NCBI GenBank assembly: GCA_005888755.1
Contig: VBBQ01000025.1
Coordinates: 1-64,000 of the forward strand
Source: Candidatus Bathyarchaeota archaeon
GTDB taxonomy: Archaea > Thermoproteota > Bathyarchaeia > 40CM-2-53-6
DNA: 64,000 nucleotides
Reading direction: 5' to 3'
Position 1 is the stretch's first letter, and each line of letters starts with the position of its first letter. The position numbers and the translations under genes are program-made. Shown here piece by piece: positions 27,240 through 37,800 of this stretch. Below the pieces are notes generated by a model, which saw nothing but the letters and a program-made list of their open reading frames with translations, made no database searches and was not told the DNA's origin.

Positions 27240-27606
27240 CATCAGCAATCCTTCTCGGAGAAGGCGGTTCCTGAAGGACAGCAAACACCAGTTCCTCTAT
27301 CTCACTACCGAAGGGTGGAAGACCAAGACACTCCACAGAATAGAAATCTGGTACGTCCGACACCGAGGACGATTCTACCTCATATCACAATACCGTGACG
27401 AGGCTCACTGGGTACAAAACATCAAGAACCATCCGCGAATCTCTTTCGAGGTGGACGGCGACAAGTACGTGGGACTGGGCCGAGTCGTGGATGCTGGTGC
27501 TGAGCGGGAACTGGCCAAGATTGTAACGGAACTCATGGACGCCAAGTACCAATGGAACGATGGACTGATCATAGAACTCCGGCCAGAGCCAGGCAGTCAG
27601 CAATGA
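27208..27606 (+). CDS. deazaflavin (F420)-dependent nitroreductase family-like protein
   Basis: LYLTTEGWKTKTLHRIEIWYVRHRGRFYLIS split-barrel motif. Confidence 0.65.
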   Translation: MLMSLTDRRNSISNPSRRRRFLKDSKHQFLYLTTEGWKTKTLHRIEIWYVRHRGRFYLISQYRDEAHWVQNIKNHPRISFEVDGDKYVGLGRVVDAGAERELAKIVTELMDAKYQWNDGLIIELRPEPGSQQ

Positions 27607-27672
27607 CCAATCTCCACATTCGAGAGTTTACTCTTATATCGAGCATCCAGCTCGCTTTCTAGAGGAGTACAG

Positions 27673-28122
27673 TTGACGGTTTCAAGCCAGCTTTCAGTTG
27701 ACAAGAACGTTGAGTTTGTCGAATTTCAGCGCCTGAAGGATTTGTCGGACAGCGGCGCGGTTGAAGCTCTCGCGAAAGAATTGGGGGTGGTTTATGTTAC
27801 CGCGATCACGCGGGACGGCTGTTCAGGATGCATGGAACAGAAGCCACTGTTCCGAGAGCTCGCGCAAAAGATGAACTCCGATCTTGGCGGGAGGGTTCAT
27901 TTCGCAAATGTTCATGTTCGCTATTCTGAGAACGATCGAGCCGAGTCCTGGGGTAGCAAGAGAATCTTTCGACATGCCGCTTATCCAACGTACATAGTTC
28001 ACGTGAGATCCAAGAATGGCGTCCTTGAGGTTTACAGGGCGATCTATCCCAGTATGGAGGAGCTGGAGAAGCAGACAAGGGAATCTCTGGACCTGGCGAA
28101 GTTCTACAAGGAAGCCGCTTAG
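27673..28122 (+). CDS. thioredoxin-fold protein
   Basis: TAITRDGCSGCMEQKPLFREL (CSGC) and YPTYIV. Confidence 0.65.
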   Translation: MTVSSQLSVDKNVEFVEFQRLKDLSDSGAVEALAKELGVVYVTAITRDGCSGCMEQKPLFRELAQKMNSDLGGRVHFANVHVRYSENDRAESWGSKRIFRHAAYPTYIVHVRSKNGVLEVYRAIYPSMEELEKQTRESLDLAKFYKEAA

Positions 28123-28139
28123 AAGAAGCTGGAAAACAT

Positions 28140-28355
28140 CTAGGTCGCAGCTGCTTCGAGATTGTAGAGGCCTGCGAGAGCGTCTTGGATACCATTGTTG
28201 TCGAACAACCGGAAGAATCCGCCTAGGACGAGAAATAGGCCGCCGAGTTGTAAGCTGAGGACTGCTCGCTCGTAGCCGAGTGTCCGGGAACCTAGGAGTA
28301 GCGACGAGAGCGTCAGTGCCAGGCCGAGGAAGGCTACAAGCTTGGTCTTTAACAT
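28140..28355 (-). CDS. small membrane protein, hypothetical
   Basis: 71-aa ORF with two hydrophobic segments. Confidence 0.45.
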   Translation of the reverse strand: MLKTKLVAFLGLALTLSSLLLGSRTLGYERAVLSLQLGGLFLVLGGFFRLFDNNGIQDALAGLYNLEAAAT

Positions 28356-28807
28356 ACCAGCACTACAGCATCAATCACAAGATAGGGAATGCAAGATTCA
28401 GCTATAATGCTGACCCAACCTTCTCACGGAACAATAGTAAAAGCAAAGAATGGAGATGAGCACTTTCACGTCGCGTGTTGCTCTGTGCAATACTCCCCTT
28501 TCCGGCGAGAGGATTTGCTGGTCTGGCAGGGTTTCCGGGCGAGTCCCGCGATTCAGGGCGTGATTCTGGCGTAGATGCCAGGGCGAAACTAGCGGTCTTA
28601 TCGCCCTGTCACGAACGATCTCTCGGGCAGTGAAGGGAAGGCGTCCCAGATTCGACATCAGGGCTGATAACGGGCGACTTTTTCCATGTATTAGGCGACT
28701 TCTTGCATCTCTTGTAGAGGGATCATGTACTATGGCGCGTTGTATGCCTCGGAATAAGAGAGCGTCCAAGAAGGCGATTCGGTCGTGGGCGTTTCTTCAG
28801 GTATGTC

Positions 28808-29362
28808 TTACCGGAACTTGTCAGGAAAATGTTTGACAATACCCTTGTAGAGTGCATCCGCGAGAGTCAATATCTCAGTGTAAATATCGTCAAAGGCTAA
28901 GATTGCGTCCTTCCATTTCTTGCCGAGTACTGCTACAGCCTCCTTCTTCGTCAGATCAAGGTGCTGTTTCAACAAGTCGGAAACGTCGCGCCTTGGCCAG
29001 TTAGGGTTTGCACCGCTCAGGAATTTGGCAATCTCTTCTGCGTTATCAGACCATTGCTTGTCTTCTTCCTGGAATTTCTGCTGGTTTCCATTCTTTGCAG
29101 CTCCGACGAGCTCGACAGCGATCTTGATGTGCTGTTTCAATAAACCAGTGAGCTTGTTTCCGGCATCCTTTCCATAGTACTGGGAGACCGCGTCCCCTAT
29201 GTGCTCCTGATTCTTGAGCAATCTCTCCGCAACGGCATCAGCATTTGACGCGCCAAGCCCAGCAGCAATAATGTACTCGCGCGTATAGAATACATGGTCA
29301 GACCAGAGCTTCCGCATCCCAACTGCAAGCGAGTGCTCCTTTTCATTCATAGTAGTCTGCAT
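28808..29362 (-). CDS. conserved helical hypothetical protein
   Basis: Long helical ORF (KLWSDHVFYTREYIIAAG...). Confidence 0.65.
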   Translation of the reverse strand: MQTTMNEKEHSLAVGMRKLWSDHVFYTREYIIAAGLGASNADAVAERLLKNQEHIGDAVSQYYGKDAGNKLTGLLKQHIKIAVELVGAAKNGNQQKFQEEDKQWSDNAEEIAKFLSGANPNWPRRDVSDLLKQHLDLTKKEAVAVLGKKWKDAILAFDDIYTEILTLADALYKGIVKHFPDKFR

Positions 29363-29518
29363 AATCCGAACCGCTTCCGAATTTCACGATCCCGCGTATT
29401 TAAGCGCGAAACATGCAAGAACCCTGAGTCGTGGGTGCGCAAGTCCCACCGTGCAATTTGAGAACGAGAGACCAATTGTCTATAGGCTTAAACCAGCAAG
29501 ACGCGTTTTGTTTCTGTA

Positions 29519-29896
29519 ATGTCGAAACCTGTGCTGACTGTCGAGCTGAAAGCTTTGCAGGACCGCTCGAGCGAAGCGGCTCAATTTCTAAAATCCAAGG
29601 TCGAAGGGAAAATGAAGACCAAAGGAACGCAGCTCCAGATCGAAGGCGCAAAAACCAAAGAAGTCAAACTGCTACTCCACAAGTTCCTCCACCACCAAGG
29701 GCTAAGCCACTACAGGGTCCTCAGCCAGAGCGGGGTCCTAGAAGTTACGCCGCCAGAGAAGCATGTAGTGCATGAACCGGAACGCGTAGGGTCCCCACCA
29801 ACTGCACCTCAAACGACCCCATACTATTTCCCGCAAACACCAGTTCTAACGCCGGAGAAAAAGAAGAAGGCCAAGCCCAAACACAAGCACGAATAA
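29519..29896 (+). CDS. hypothetical basic protein
   Basis: ORF with ordered N-terminal domain and P/K-rich tail. Confidence 0.55.
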   Translation: MSKPVLTVELKALQDRSSEAAQFLKSKVEGKMKTKGTQLQIEGAKTKEVKLLLHKFLHHQGLSHYRVLSQSGVLEVTPPEKHVVHEPERVGSPPTAPQTTPYYFPQTPVLTPEKKKKAKPKHKHE

Positions 29897-29906
29897 CGCA
29901 GGAGCA

Positions 29907-30329
29907 CTAGTCGCCTTTTGCAGGCTCGCCTGCTTTCGATGGACCCACAATCTCCACCACATACCCTTCAGGATCTCTGAAGCCAGCCGACCGCGTCCCC
30001 CACGGCCGATTCGCCGGAGGACCGTCGAACTTCACACCTTTAGACTTGAGAGACGAGTAAACCTCATCGACATCATGAACCTCCAGGTGCACCTCGATCG
30101 TTGAACGGGAGAGAGGCGGGGCCTTGGTGAGCCTATGAAAGGCGAGCCGGGACCCTTTAGTGTCAAACATGATGAAGTTCTCGTTCTCCTCGGCAACTGG
30201 AAGACCGAGAGTATCCTTGTAGAGCTTCTTCACCTGATCGAAATGGACTGCCCAAAGTGTCAGGTAAGACAGCTTGCTAAGCCTCATGAAACGGGTCCTA
30301 ACTTGTCTAGCGAGATTGCGATTTAGCAC
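29907..30329 (-). CDS. VOC/glyoxalase family protein
   Basis: VKKLYKDTLGLPV...GTRSAGFRDPEGYVVEIVGP. Confidence 0.85.
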   Translation of the reverse strand: MLNRNLARQVRTRFMRLSKLSYLTLWAVHFDQVKKLYKDTLGLPVAEENENFIMFDTKGSRLAFHRLTKAPPLSRSTIEVHLEVHDVDEVYSSLKSKGVKFDGPPANRPWGTRSAGFRDPEGYVVEIVGPSKAGEPAKGD

Positions 30330-30358
30330 ATTCGGGAGCTAATCGAGGATTCCAGAAC

Positions 30359-30580
30359 ATGACTCTATTAGGAGCGGCGACAGTGGTAGGTGGTATTAGT
30401 TTGACAAAATTTATGATGTCGCTTCGCGACGAGAACTATCGCGTCCTAACAGGCGCCGCAATAGACCGAGGAATTTCCGTGCAAGAACTCCTCCGAGCCG
30501 TGATCATACCCGACTGGGTCAAAGAGACCCCCCAAGGAATAGTCGCCAACACCTGGCCCTCTATCAGGCCGCGTCGTTAA
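30359..30580 (+). CDS. small hypothetical protein
   Basis: 73-aa ORF (GISVQELLRAVIIPDWV). Confidence 0.45.
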   Translation: MTLLGAATVVGGISLTKFMMSLRDENYRVLTGAAIDRGISVQELLRAVIIPDWVKETPQGIVANTWPSIRPRR

Positions 30581-30658
30581 CCAAGGCAACGCCGCCAACT
30601 CGGTCTTCCTTATTACCATCTTATTAGGGACGACTACGAACGAGCCGGAGGAAGAAAC

Positions 30659-30820
30659 ATGGCGAAACAGGTAACATGCGACTGCGGCTTCATGCTACGC
30701 ACACCATCTGATGATGAACTAGTGAAACATGTCCAACTTCACGCAAAAGACACTCACAGCATGGATCTCACTCCAGAACAAGCCCTAGCACGGGCCGCTT
30801 CAGTAGAAGCAACAATATAG
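30659..30820 (+). CDS. DUF1059-like small protein (53 aa, missing from the ORF track)
   Basis: MAKQVTCDCGFMLRTPSDDELVKHVQLHAKDTHSMDLTPEQALARAASVEATI. Confidence 0.75.
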   Translation: MAKQVTCDCGFMLRTPSDDELVKHVQLHAKDTHSMDLTPEQALARAASVEATI

Positions 30821-31008
30821 GCCTAAAAGTTCGGGGAACCCCGCCGGAAACCTCCTTCTTTATTTCACTGGTCAGCTAGCGAACCGACCTCTAAAGCATC
30901 ACGTTAGCCACAAAGTATTGAACTTGGCCCAGTCACTTAGTCGGATCTAAACCCGGTCAGGGAACGATTTTCTTATCAGCGAGAATCTGCAGACTTGGTC
31001 TGAGCGCT

Positions 31009-31443
31009 TTGGACGTGGGAAATAGTGAATCGTTTCTTGGCGGATTCGCAAGCGGATTTCTCGCGAGAGGCCTCACTCATATCGGATATGGAATTTACTT
31101 CACAACGAGCAGACTGATCGGCATAGACCTAGGCGCGAACGGCGGTAGTGCCTTGGGCGGCACAATGGCCGGCTTTATTCACGGGGAGCTCATGCCACAG
31201 CTCTCTCCAGAAGAGAGCGCCAAGACGATTACAGATCTCGAACGGATGAGGGACTTCGAGATGGAGAAGAATCAGATAAGTCGAATAGAACTCAAGAAAC
31301 CGGGACTACTCGGAACCGGCCATATCGTAATTACGCCGAAAGAGGGGAAACCGGAGAAGATTACTCTGCGGCACCGGATAGCCTACGATAGACTAATGAC
31401 ACTCAGGCAAGCGTTCAGCCCTGAACTAGTGAGATCGTCTTAG
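31009..31443 (+). CDS. hypothetical membrane-associated protein
   Basis: 144-aa ORF with glycine-rich hydrophobic segments. Confidence 0.5.
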   Translation: MDVGNSESFLGGFASGFLARGLTHIGYGIYFTTSRLIGIDLGANGGSALGGTMAGFIHGELMPQLSPEESAKTITDLERMRDFEMEKNQISRIELKKPGLLGTGHIVITPKEGKPEKITLRHRIAYDRLMTLRQAFSPELVRSS

Positions 31444-31502
31444 AACCTTTGTTCATAGCAAGCGGATCGTTTGCAACTCCTCGTAAGTCTTAAGACAGTG
31501 CC

Positions 31503-31570
31503 ACCGTAGGGGTTAGAATCAACGGGCGCGTGAGTGGTGCCTTCCACCCGTTGCGCCATACAAACCCCGG
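31503..31570 (+). promoter_or_regulatory. structured 5' leader upstream of an ECF-like transporter gene
   Basis: Nested stems GGGGTT/AACCCC (31509-31514/31563-31568), CAACGGG/CCCGTTG (31520-31526/31547-31553), GTGG/CCAC; followed by GGAGTAGGGAGG and ATG at 31587. Confidence 0.5.
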
Positions 31571-31586
31571 AGTAGGGAGGCAAAAA

Positions 31587-32285
31587 ATGCACGCATGGAA
31601 TAGAACAGGTCAGACTCGTGTCACAACAATAGAACTAGCGCTAACCTCGACTCTCGCCGCTGTCTACATTGTTTCAGCATTCTTCGCCCTTACCCCGTTT
31701 ATCGGTGGCCCGGGTTTTATCACACTAGAAATCGTTATGCTCCCGATCGTAGCTTTCCTACTCAGGCCAATTCTCGCCACGGTTGCCGTCCTCGTCGGTA
31801 GCATAGGGTCAGCATTCATCCAGACAGGCTTCTACTCTACCTTTGGGTTTGCAGGACTATTGATTCCACTACTGGCCGTTGCGCTAGGGAGCATTGCCTT
31901 CCACTACGAATGGGGAGCAATCATTCCATGGGGGTACGTCTTGGCAGGCGCCGTCTACTATGTCCTATTCTCAAAAGGAGGAACTCTCTTTTGGCTAGCA
32001 CCATATACCCTCGTGATAGCCTCCCTGCCAGCGGCGCTAAGAGTCAGAGAACCATACCGGCTAGGTCTACTCGCCCTTTACACAGCAATGTCCGAGCAGG
32101 TGACATTGAATGTCCTCAGCATTTCGCTTCTGAATCTCACAGGAGCCTTTTGGACGGGCGTTACACCCCTCATGTTCCTTGAACGAACAATAGCGACCCT
32201 TGGAGCCTTCGCGGTCATCGTCGCCCTTAAATCCCGACTTGGAACAAGACTCGAACTAGGACACGTCCTGAGGGAGGTGAAGTAG
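31587..32285 (+). CDS. ECF transporter S-component-like membrane protein
   Basis: Six-TM pattern with ELALTSTLAAVYIV... and GFAGLLIPLLAVALG; start set after SD-like GGGAGG. Confidence 0.6.
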   Translation: MHAWNRTGQTRVTTIELALTSTLAAVYIVSAFFALTPFIGGPGFITLEIVMLPIVAFLLRPILATVAVLVGSIGSAFIQTGFYSTFGFAGLLIPLLAVALGSIAFHYEWGAIIPWGYVLAGAVYYVLFSKGGTLFWLAPYTLVIASLPAALRVREPYRLGLLALYTAMSEQVTLNVLSISLLNLTGAFWTGVTPLMFLERTIATLGAFAVIVALKSRLGTRLELGHVLREVK

Positions 32286-32290
32286 AAGGC

Positions 32291-32491
32291 ATGTGCGTTA
32301 CAGCAGTAGTGAAATGTTGGCACTGTGGAGAATGGTTCGCAAAACAGGCTGACCGTGGTGAGTTCGAAAACTGCCCGTTCTGTGGAAAGGGCTTCGAACA
32401 ACTCAGCGTTGAGGCACAACGGGCTGTAAAAGCGACCCTTGCGCCATTCTTCGAAGTGCCTCATCTGAAAGAGAGACCCCTCACTGCATAA
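32291..32491 (+). CDS. small zinc-finger protein
   Basis: CWHCGEWF...FENCPFCGKGF. Confidence 0.6.
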   Translation: MCVTAVVKCWHCGEWFAKQADRGEFENCPFCGKGFEQLSVEAQRAVKATLAPFFEVPHLKERPLTA

Positions 32492-32515
32492 GGTGAACGT
32501 TTTCTGGTCAAAATC

Positions 32516-32545
32516 GAGGCCCTTTTTTCGAAGGCCTCCTTTCCC
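32516..32545. terminator. bidirectional terminator-like hairpin between convergent genes
   Basis: GAGGCC-cttttttcgaa-GGCCTC with T/C-rich tract, between convergent 32291..32491 and dinB. Confidence 0.45.
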
Positions 32546-32570
32546 TAATTTGAATCGGTCAAAAATATTT

Positions 32571-33653
32571 CTAGGCGAGTTTTACCTGCTTACCTTCCGC
32601 AGGCTTTAGATCAGATAGCCTAACTCCAACTAGTCTCATCTTACGTCGATCTTTCTCGAACTCTCTGAATAACAACGTCACATATTCCCGGATGACTCCC
32701 AAGTCATCGACATATCCGGTGTGAGTTTTTTCCCGTGTAAACGTTACGAACCCTTCGAACCGGACCTTGATCCCAACAGTCCGATACCACAAACCTTCAC
32801 CCAAGAGTCTGTCGTGAACCTCGTGACTCAGAGACTCTAACGCGTCACGGACCATAGTCTTGTTCTGAATATCTCTCTCAAAAGTCTGCTCAACACTAAT
32901 CGATTTCCGCAGACCCCTTTCTTCCACCGGTGTCTCCTCGATTCCGTTCGCTATGGCCCAAAGCCAGATACCACCTTTTCCAAACCAATCTGTGAGCTTC
33001 TTCGCCTCTACCTCGCGCAATTGACCTATAGTTTCGATCCCCTTTTCATGCAGAAATTCAGTTGTCTTCTTTCCCACGCCGCTGATCCTACTAACGGGTA
33101 GCGGTTCGAGAAATTTGTCGACCTGTTCTGGCTGAACCGCGGTAAGTCCGTCTGGCTTCTGCATGTCCGAGGCCATCTTCGAAATGGACTTGCTTGGAGA
33201 TATCCCGACGCTGACGGTAAGACCTTCTCGTTCTTTCAAGGCATCTTTCAGTTTGGAAGCTAGCAGTTTCGCGTCATCGTAGGTCTTGCATCTCTCGCTG
33301 ACGTCCATGTATGCTTCGTCGATGCTGGTCTGTTCGAAAATATCCGCAAAGCCCCGCATGATATTCATCACTCTCTCCGAGGTTTCGCCATAGAGTTCGA
33401 AGTCGGGCGGGACATAGATTCCCCGAGGACATAGCTTCCAGGCCATACTGATCGGCATACCGGATCGAACCCCAAACTTTCGGGCCTCGTAAGAACAGGA
33501 GGTTACGACTCCGCGGCCCTTGCCATTTTTCGGGTCTGCACCCACAATCAATGGCTTGCCTTTTAGTGAAGGGTCCCGATGGATCTCGCAGGACGGATAG
33601 AAAGCGTCCAGATCGCAGTGAAGAATTATTCTCGACCTAGAGTTGGTAGACAT
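32571..33653 (-). CDS. dinB: DNA polymerase IV (Y-family)
   Basis: ILHCDLDAFYPSCE, SSYEARKFGVRSGMP-like, QTSIDEAYMDVS, SGVGKKT motifs. Confidence 0.95.
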   Translation of the reverse strand: MSTNSRSRIILHCDLDAFYPSCEIHRDPSLKGKPLIVGADPKNGKGRGVVTSCSYEARKFGVRSGMPISMAWKLCPRGIYVPPDFELYGETSERVMNIMRGFADIFEQTSIDEAYMDVSERCKTYDDAKLLASKLKDALKEREGLTVSVGISPSKSISKMASDMQKPDGLTAVQPEQVDKFLEPLPVSRISGVGKKTTEFLHEKGIETIGQLREVEAKKLTDWFGKGGIWLWAIANGIEETPVEERGLRKSISVEQTFERDIQNKTMVRDALESLSHEVHDRLLGEGLWYRTVGIKVRFEGFVTFTREKTHTGYVDDLGVIREYVTLLFREFEKDRRKMRLVGVRLSDLKPAEGKQVKLA

Positions 33654-33656
33654 TTT

Positions 33657-34046
33657 CTAGCTTTCGAAGTTGTAGGCAAAGCCCAGGTGTCTCGTGGGCT
33701 TCAACAAACCAGTTTCCGAATCGACTTTGAGCCCAAAGTCTTCGAGGAACTTCGCTCCCAATACGGGGGAGGCACCCTCGTAGGCCGCGGCTAGAGTTAC
33801 GTTCTCGCGGCCGTGAGCCGAGACTATTATCGAATAGATTGGAGCCTCAACAATGCTACCGCCTTCCAGTTCCAGCTTCGCCTTCAGAGATTCTGATAAA
33901 GCACCCACCTCAAACAAGATATTAGCTGGCAGAATCGTGAAGAAGACCGTCGGGTCAATTGAAACTCCGGAAATATCTCTCTGGCCTTTCTCGCCTTTGA
34001 CCGAAGCTCTCGTGAAAGCCGCGGACACAGCTCCAACCTGCAGCAT
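33657..34046 (-). CDS. retropepsin-like (clan AA) aspartic protease-like fold protein
   Basis: VSIDPTVFFTILPANIL ... GREN..L..AYEGASPVLGAKFLEDFGLKVD; C-terminal LG half recognisable. Confidence 0.5.
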   Translation of the reverse strand: MLQVGAVSAAFTRASVKGEKGQRDISGVSIDPTVFFTILPANILFEVGALSESLKAKLELEGGSIVEAPIYSIIVSAHGRENVTLAAAYEGASPVLGAKFLEDFGLKVDSETGLLKPTRHLGFAYNFES

Positions 34047-34147
34047 AGTAATGGTTTCCCTGCCAGATAAGCTTCAGAGTAGGCCGTGGCCTCGAAAACA
34101 GTCAAGTCCAGCCTGCTTCTGTTCTGCCCTTTTGAGATTTGGGCCTA

Positions 34148-34621
34148 TCATCTCATGATAGAAGTGCCAATATACGCATAGGTTTCAGGTAAGCCCATTT
34201 CTTGCAGCGTCGAGTGACGACAATATCCATCGACAAGAAGATTTTCTTCACGCAACAAAACTATCGGCCAAATAACTGCCCTGCGTGCCTCCAACGCTCT
34301 ACGCAACTCCGACCGGCGTTCTTCCAGTCGCTCCGCGAACTTTCGACCAGTCTTGACGTCAGAAGAGTTCAGGATCAGAGGATTCAGTCGCACATCGTTG
34401 ATGTTGACAACTTCCAGCCTCCACTTCCGTTTTGGAAGCGAGTTAAGCAAGGCGTCGTCTCGTAGGTCCCATCCCATGCTCTCCAGATCTGCTTCGAGTT
34501 CCCGCCGGACCTCCGTGTTGATGAGATCATGGATATCATCTGAATCCTCAAACACTCGATATTCGATGCTGCCAAGTCGACGCACCGTTGTCAGGTTCTC
34601 CATTATAGGACGAACTATCAT
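34148..34621 (-). CDS. ParB/sulfiredoxin-like domain protein
   Basis: VNINDVRLNPLILN...LLREENLLVDGYCRHSTLQEMG (DGxxR-type motif). Confidence 0.6.
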   Translation of the reverse strand: MIVRPIMENLTTVRRLGSIEYRVFEDSDDIHDLINTEVRRELEADLESMGWDLRDDALLNSLPKRKWRLEVVNINDVRLNPLILNSSDVKTGRKFAERLEERRSELRRALEARRAVIWPIVLLREENLLVDGYCRHSTLQEMGLPETYAYIGTSIMR

Positions 34622-34807
34622 AGTGTCGAGGCGCCTTCGACAGGGGAACAGTCGGCCATTGTTGCATCTCTAACTGCTCCGGTCCCACTCTTAAGACTCG
34701 CTCCTCAGACAAGCTATGCGATCGCCTAGCCTAGAAACAGTTTCGGTCATCTCAACAAGAAATCGACCGTTAACCCTTTTACGGTAGCCGAGGGTCGAAG
34801 GTCCGTC

Positions 34808-37800
34808 GTGCAAGTTCTAGAGAACAGGCCCAACCAAACCTATCCGGAAAAGATCGAGGAAGAATACCATCGGCAATACAGAATCGCCTCAGAGGCCCGG
34901 TCGAAAGGACTTGACCCTTCGTGGAAGGTTGAATCACAAACAACCTATGATCTAGCTGAGCGTGTGGAGAAATCAGTCGGGCCAATCGGAGTCGCAACTC
35001 GAATCCGAGAATTGAGCAAACTAATCTCCCGTGAAGAGACAGCGCTGAAGATTAGCGAAGACATAGTTCTGGGCCACTTCGGAAGCCTTGAGCCTGAAGA
35101 CGCCGCCGAACAGGCAATTCGTACAGCGCTAGCGGTGTTGGACGAGGCCGTGACTGTGGCGCCAATTCAAGGAATCCACGACGTCAAGATCCGAACAAAC
35201 GTGGATGGATCGAAGCACCTAGCCGTCTACTTTGCAGGCCCAATGCGGGCGGCCGGTGGGACGGAGATGGGCTTGACCATGATCGTCGCCGACTACGTAC
35301 GTCGACAACTGAACATTCCACCTTATCATGCCTCAGAACAGGAAGCGATGAGATTCGTCGAAGAACTACGTTTGTACGAGCGATCTATCGCCCGTTTCCA
35401 GTATCGAAACCCCGATAGCGTGCTCAAAGACGCGATCATGCGTCTAACCGTCGAGCCAAACGGAGTGGAAACAGACCCCGTCGAGGTGACAGTCAACCGG
35501 AATCTGATGAGGATAGAGACCAACCGGGTCAGGGGCGGAACACTGCGAGTGGTAAATGATGGACTGCTAGGAAGATCAACCAAGGTTCTGAAGATTGTTG
35601 AGAAGCTTGGCTTGGAAGGCTGGGGATGGCTGGCTGTGATGAAGACCTCGTCATCAGAAGGAGAAGAAGCGAAGGAGTTCATGTTCATGGAGGATGTTGT
35701 CGGTGGCCGCCCAATCTTCGCTTTTCCTGGAGCGGCGGGGGGTTTCAGAATTCGATATGGCCGTTCGCGAAACACTGGAATGGCATCCGTTGGTGTTCAC
35801 CCGGCCACGATGGAGGTTCTAGGGGGCTTTCTGGCGATAGGGGTCCAGATGAGACTGGAAAGGCCGGGAAAGGCAGGCATCGTCAACGCAGTTGATAGTA
35901 TCGAGCCTCCTGTTGTGAAGCTCATCGATGGTTCAGTGATGAGGATAGATTCACCTCAAGAAGCAAAGGCGCTGCGGGACAAGATTCAGAAGATACTATT
36001 CCTCGGCGACCTAATGGTAGGATATGGGGAATTTCTTGAGAACAATCGGGCGCTGGTCCCGTCAGGGTTTGTCGAGTCGTGGTGGGCGCAGTTATTAGAA
36101 GAGAAGCTCTTGGAACAGGAAAATAGGAACAAAGCACAACAATTGCTGAATATTTCGGCAGAACGATTGCAGGACTTCGCTAAGAGCCCGTTCTCCGTTA
36201 GACCACGGGCGAGCGAAGCAATTGGACTATCTCAGACCCTCGGGATTCCTCTGCACCCGGCGTACATACACTTCTGGAGTCAGGTTACCGTTGAAGACAT
36301 ACACTATCTCCGCGAGAAACTAATCCACTACCTAGACGACTCCTGCGTTCTTCCGTATGATGAAAAGCTGAAGGACATTCTCGAACAGGCTCGAATGCCC
36401 CACAAGATGGTTGCCGGTGCAATCCAGCTCCTAGACGATGATGCCCTAGTTCTCCAAACGATTCTGAATCTCGGGGCCCCATCGACAACGGTCAAAGGAG
36501 AAAACTCGCTAGAAGCGTTGAGCATGCTAGCAGGATTCCCAATCAAGAACAAAGCGCCCATCTTTGTCGGGGCACGCATGGGACGCCCAGAGAAGGCGAA
36601 GGAAAGGATCATGACTCCAAGGGTCCACGGCCTATTTCCAACCGGCCAAGCAGGCGGCCCACGCCGTGATGTGATTGAAGCATCGAGGAAATCGGTCGTA
36701 ACCTTGGAACTAGTAGACCGAAATTGCTCGCAGTGTGGTCGGTGGGAATCGAAGCTCAGATGCCCAAGCTGCGGACACGAAACGCGGATGAGTGTAAACT
36801 GTTCAAAATGCGGCCAACCATCGCACGATTCCTCCTCCAATTGCAACGGATCGCTCGTCGCCTACCGGAGCGTCAACCTAAACCTAGTCGAAATGCTGGA
36901 AGAAGCAGTCAGGAGGCTCAAGCTGGGAAAAATGGAAGGATTGGTAAAAGGAGTGAAGGGTCTCATCAACAAGACGCGAATGCCCGAGCCCCTGGAGAAG
37001 GCGCTGCTACGTGCCAAATCAGATGTCTCCGTGTTCAAGGACGGAACCCTGCGGTTTGACGCATCAAACGCAGTCTTAACCCAGTTCAAACCCGGGGAAA
37101 TTGGGCTGAGCCTTGAGAAAGCCCACGAGATAGGTTACGCGAAGGACACGGACGGTTACGAACTCTCAGACTCGAAACAGTTGTGCGCTTTGGAGATACA
37201 AGACCTCGTTGTCTCGGAGGCTTGCGGCGAGTACCTGTTGAAGGTCTCCCGGTTCCTAGATGACCTCCTCAGCTCTTACTATGGAATGGACAAGCTCTAC
37301 AAGGCGTCGAAAAGAGAGGACCTCATCGGGCATCTGGTCGTCGGGCTATCACCTCATACATCCGTCGGCGCAGTGGGAAGAATTGTCGGATTCACCAAAG
37401 CAAGCGTCTGCTACGCCCACCCGCTATACCATGCTGCGAAACGGAGAGACTGCGACGGAGACGAAGACTCCGTGTCCCTTTTGCTCGATGTGCTGTTGAA
37501 CTTCTCCAGGGAATACCTTCCAGACAGGATTGGGGGGTTAATGGACGCCCCACTACTCCTCGCTCCACTCCTAAACGCGACCGAGGTGGCGCGGCAAGCA
37601 TTCAACATCGAAACAATCACCGCTTTCCCCATCGCTTTCTACGAAAAAACACTGGTCGGAGCGAACCCTAAGGAGATCGAGGATCTCGTCCCAACCCTCA
37701 ACAACGCCCGGGAGTCTTCGTCGGGCAACTGGAACATTGGATTTACCCATCCGACGGAAGATCTAGACCGAGCGCGGTTGACAAGCGCCTACAAGGAACT

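Noticed and set aside
28398-28769. ORF 28398..28769 (-) and 28630..28836 (+) as genes or IS remnants
   Set aside because: Arg/Ser-rich shadow-type sequence, no family motif, no flanking inverted repeats or target duplications.
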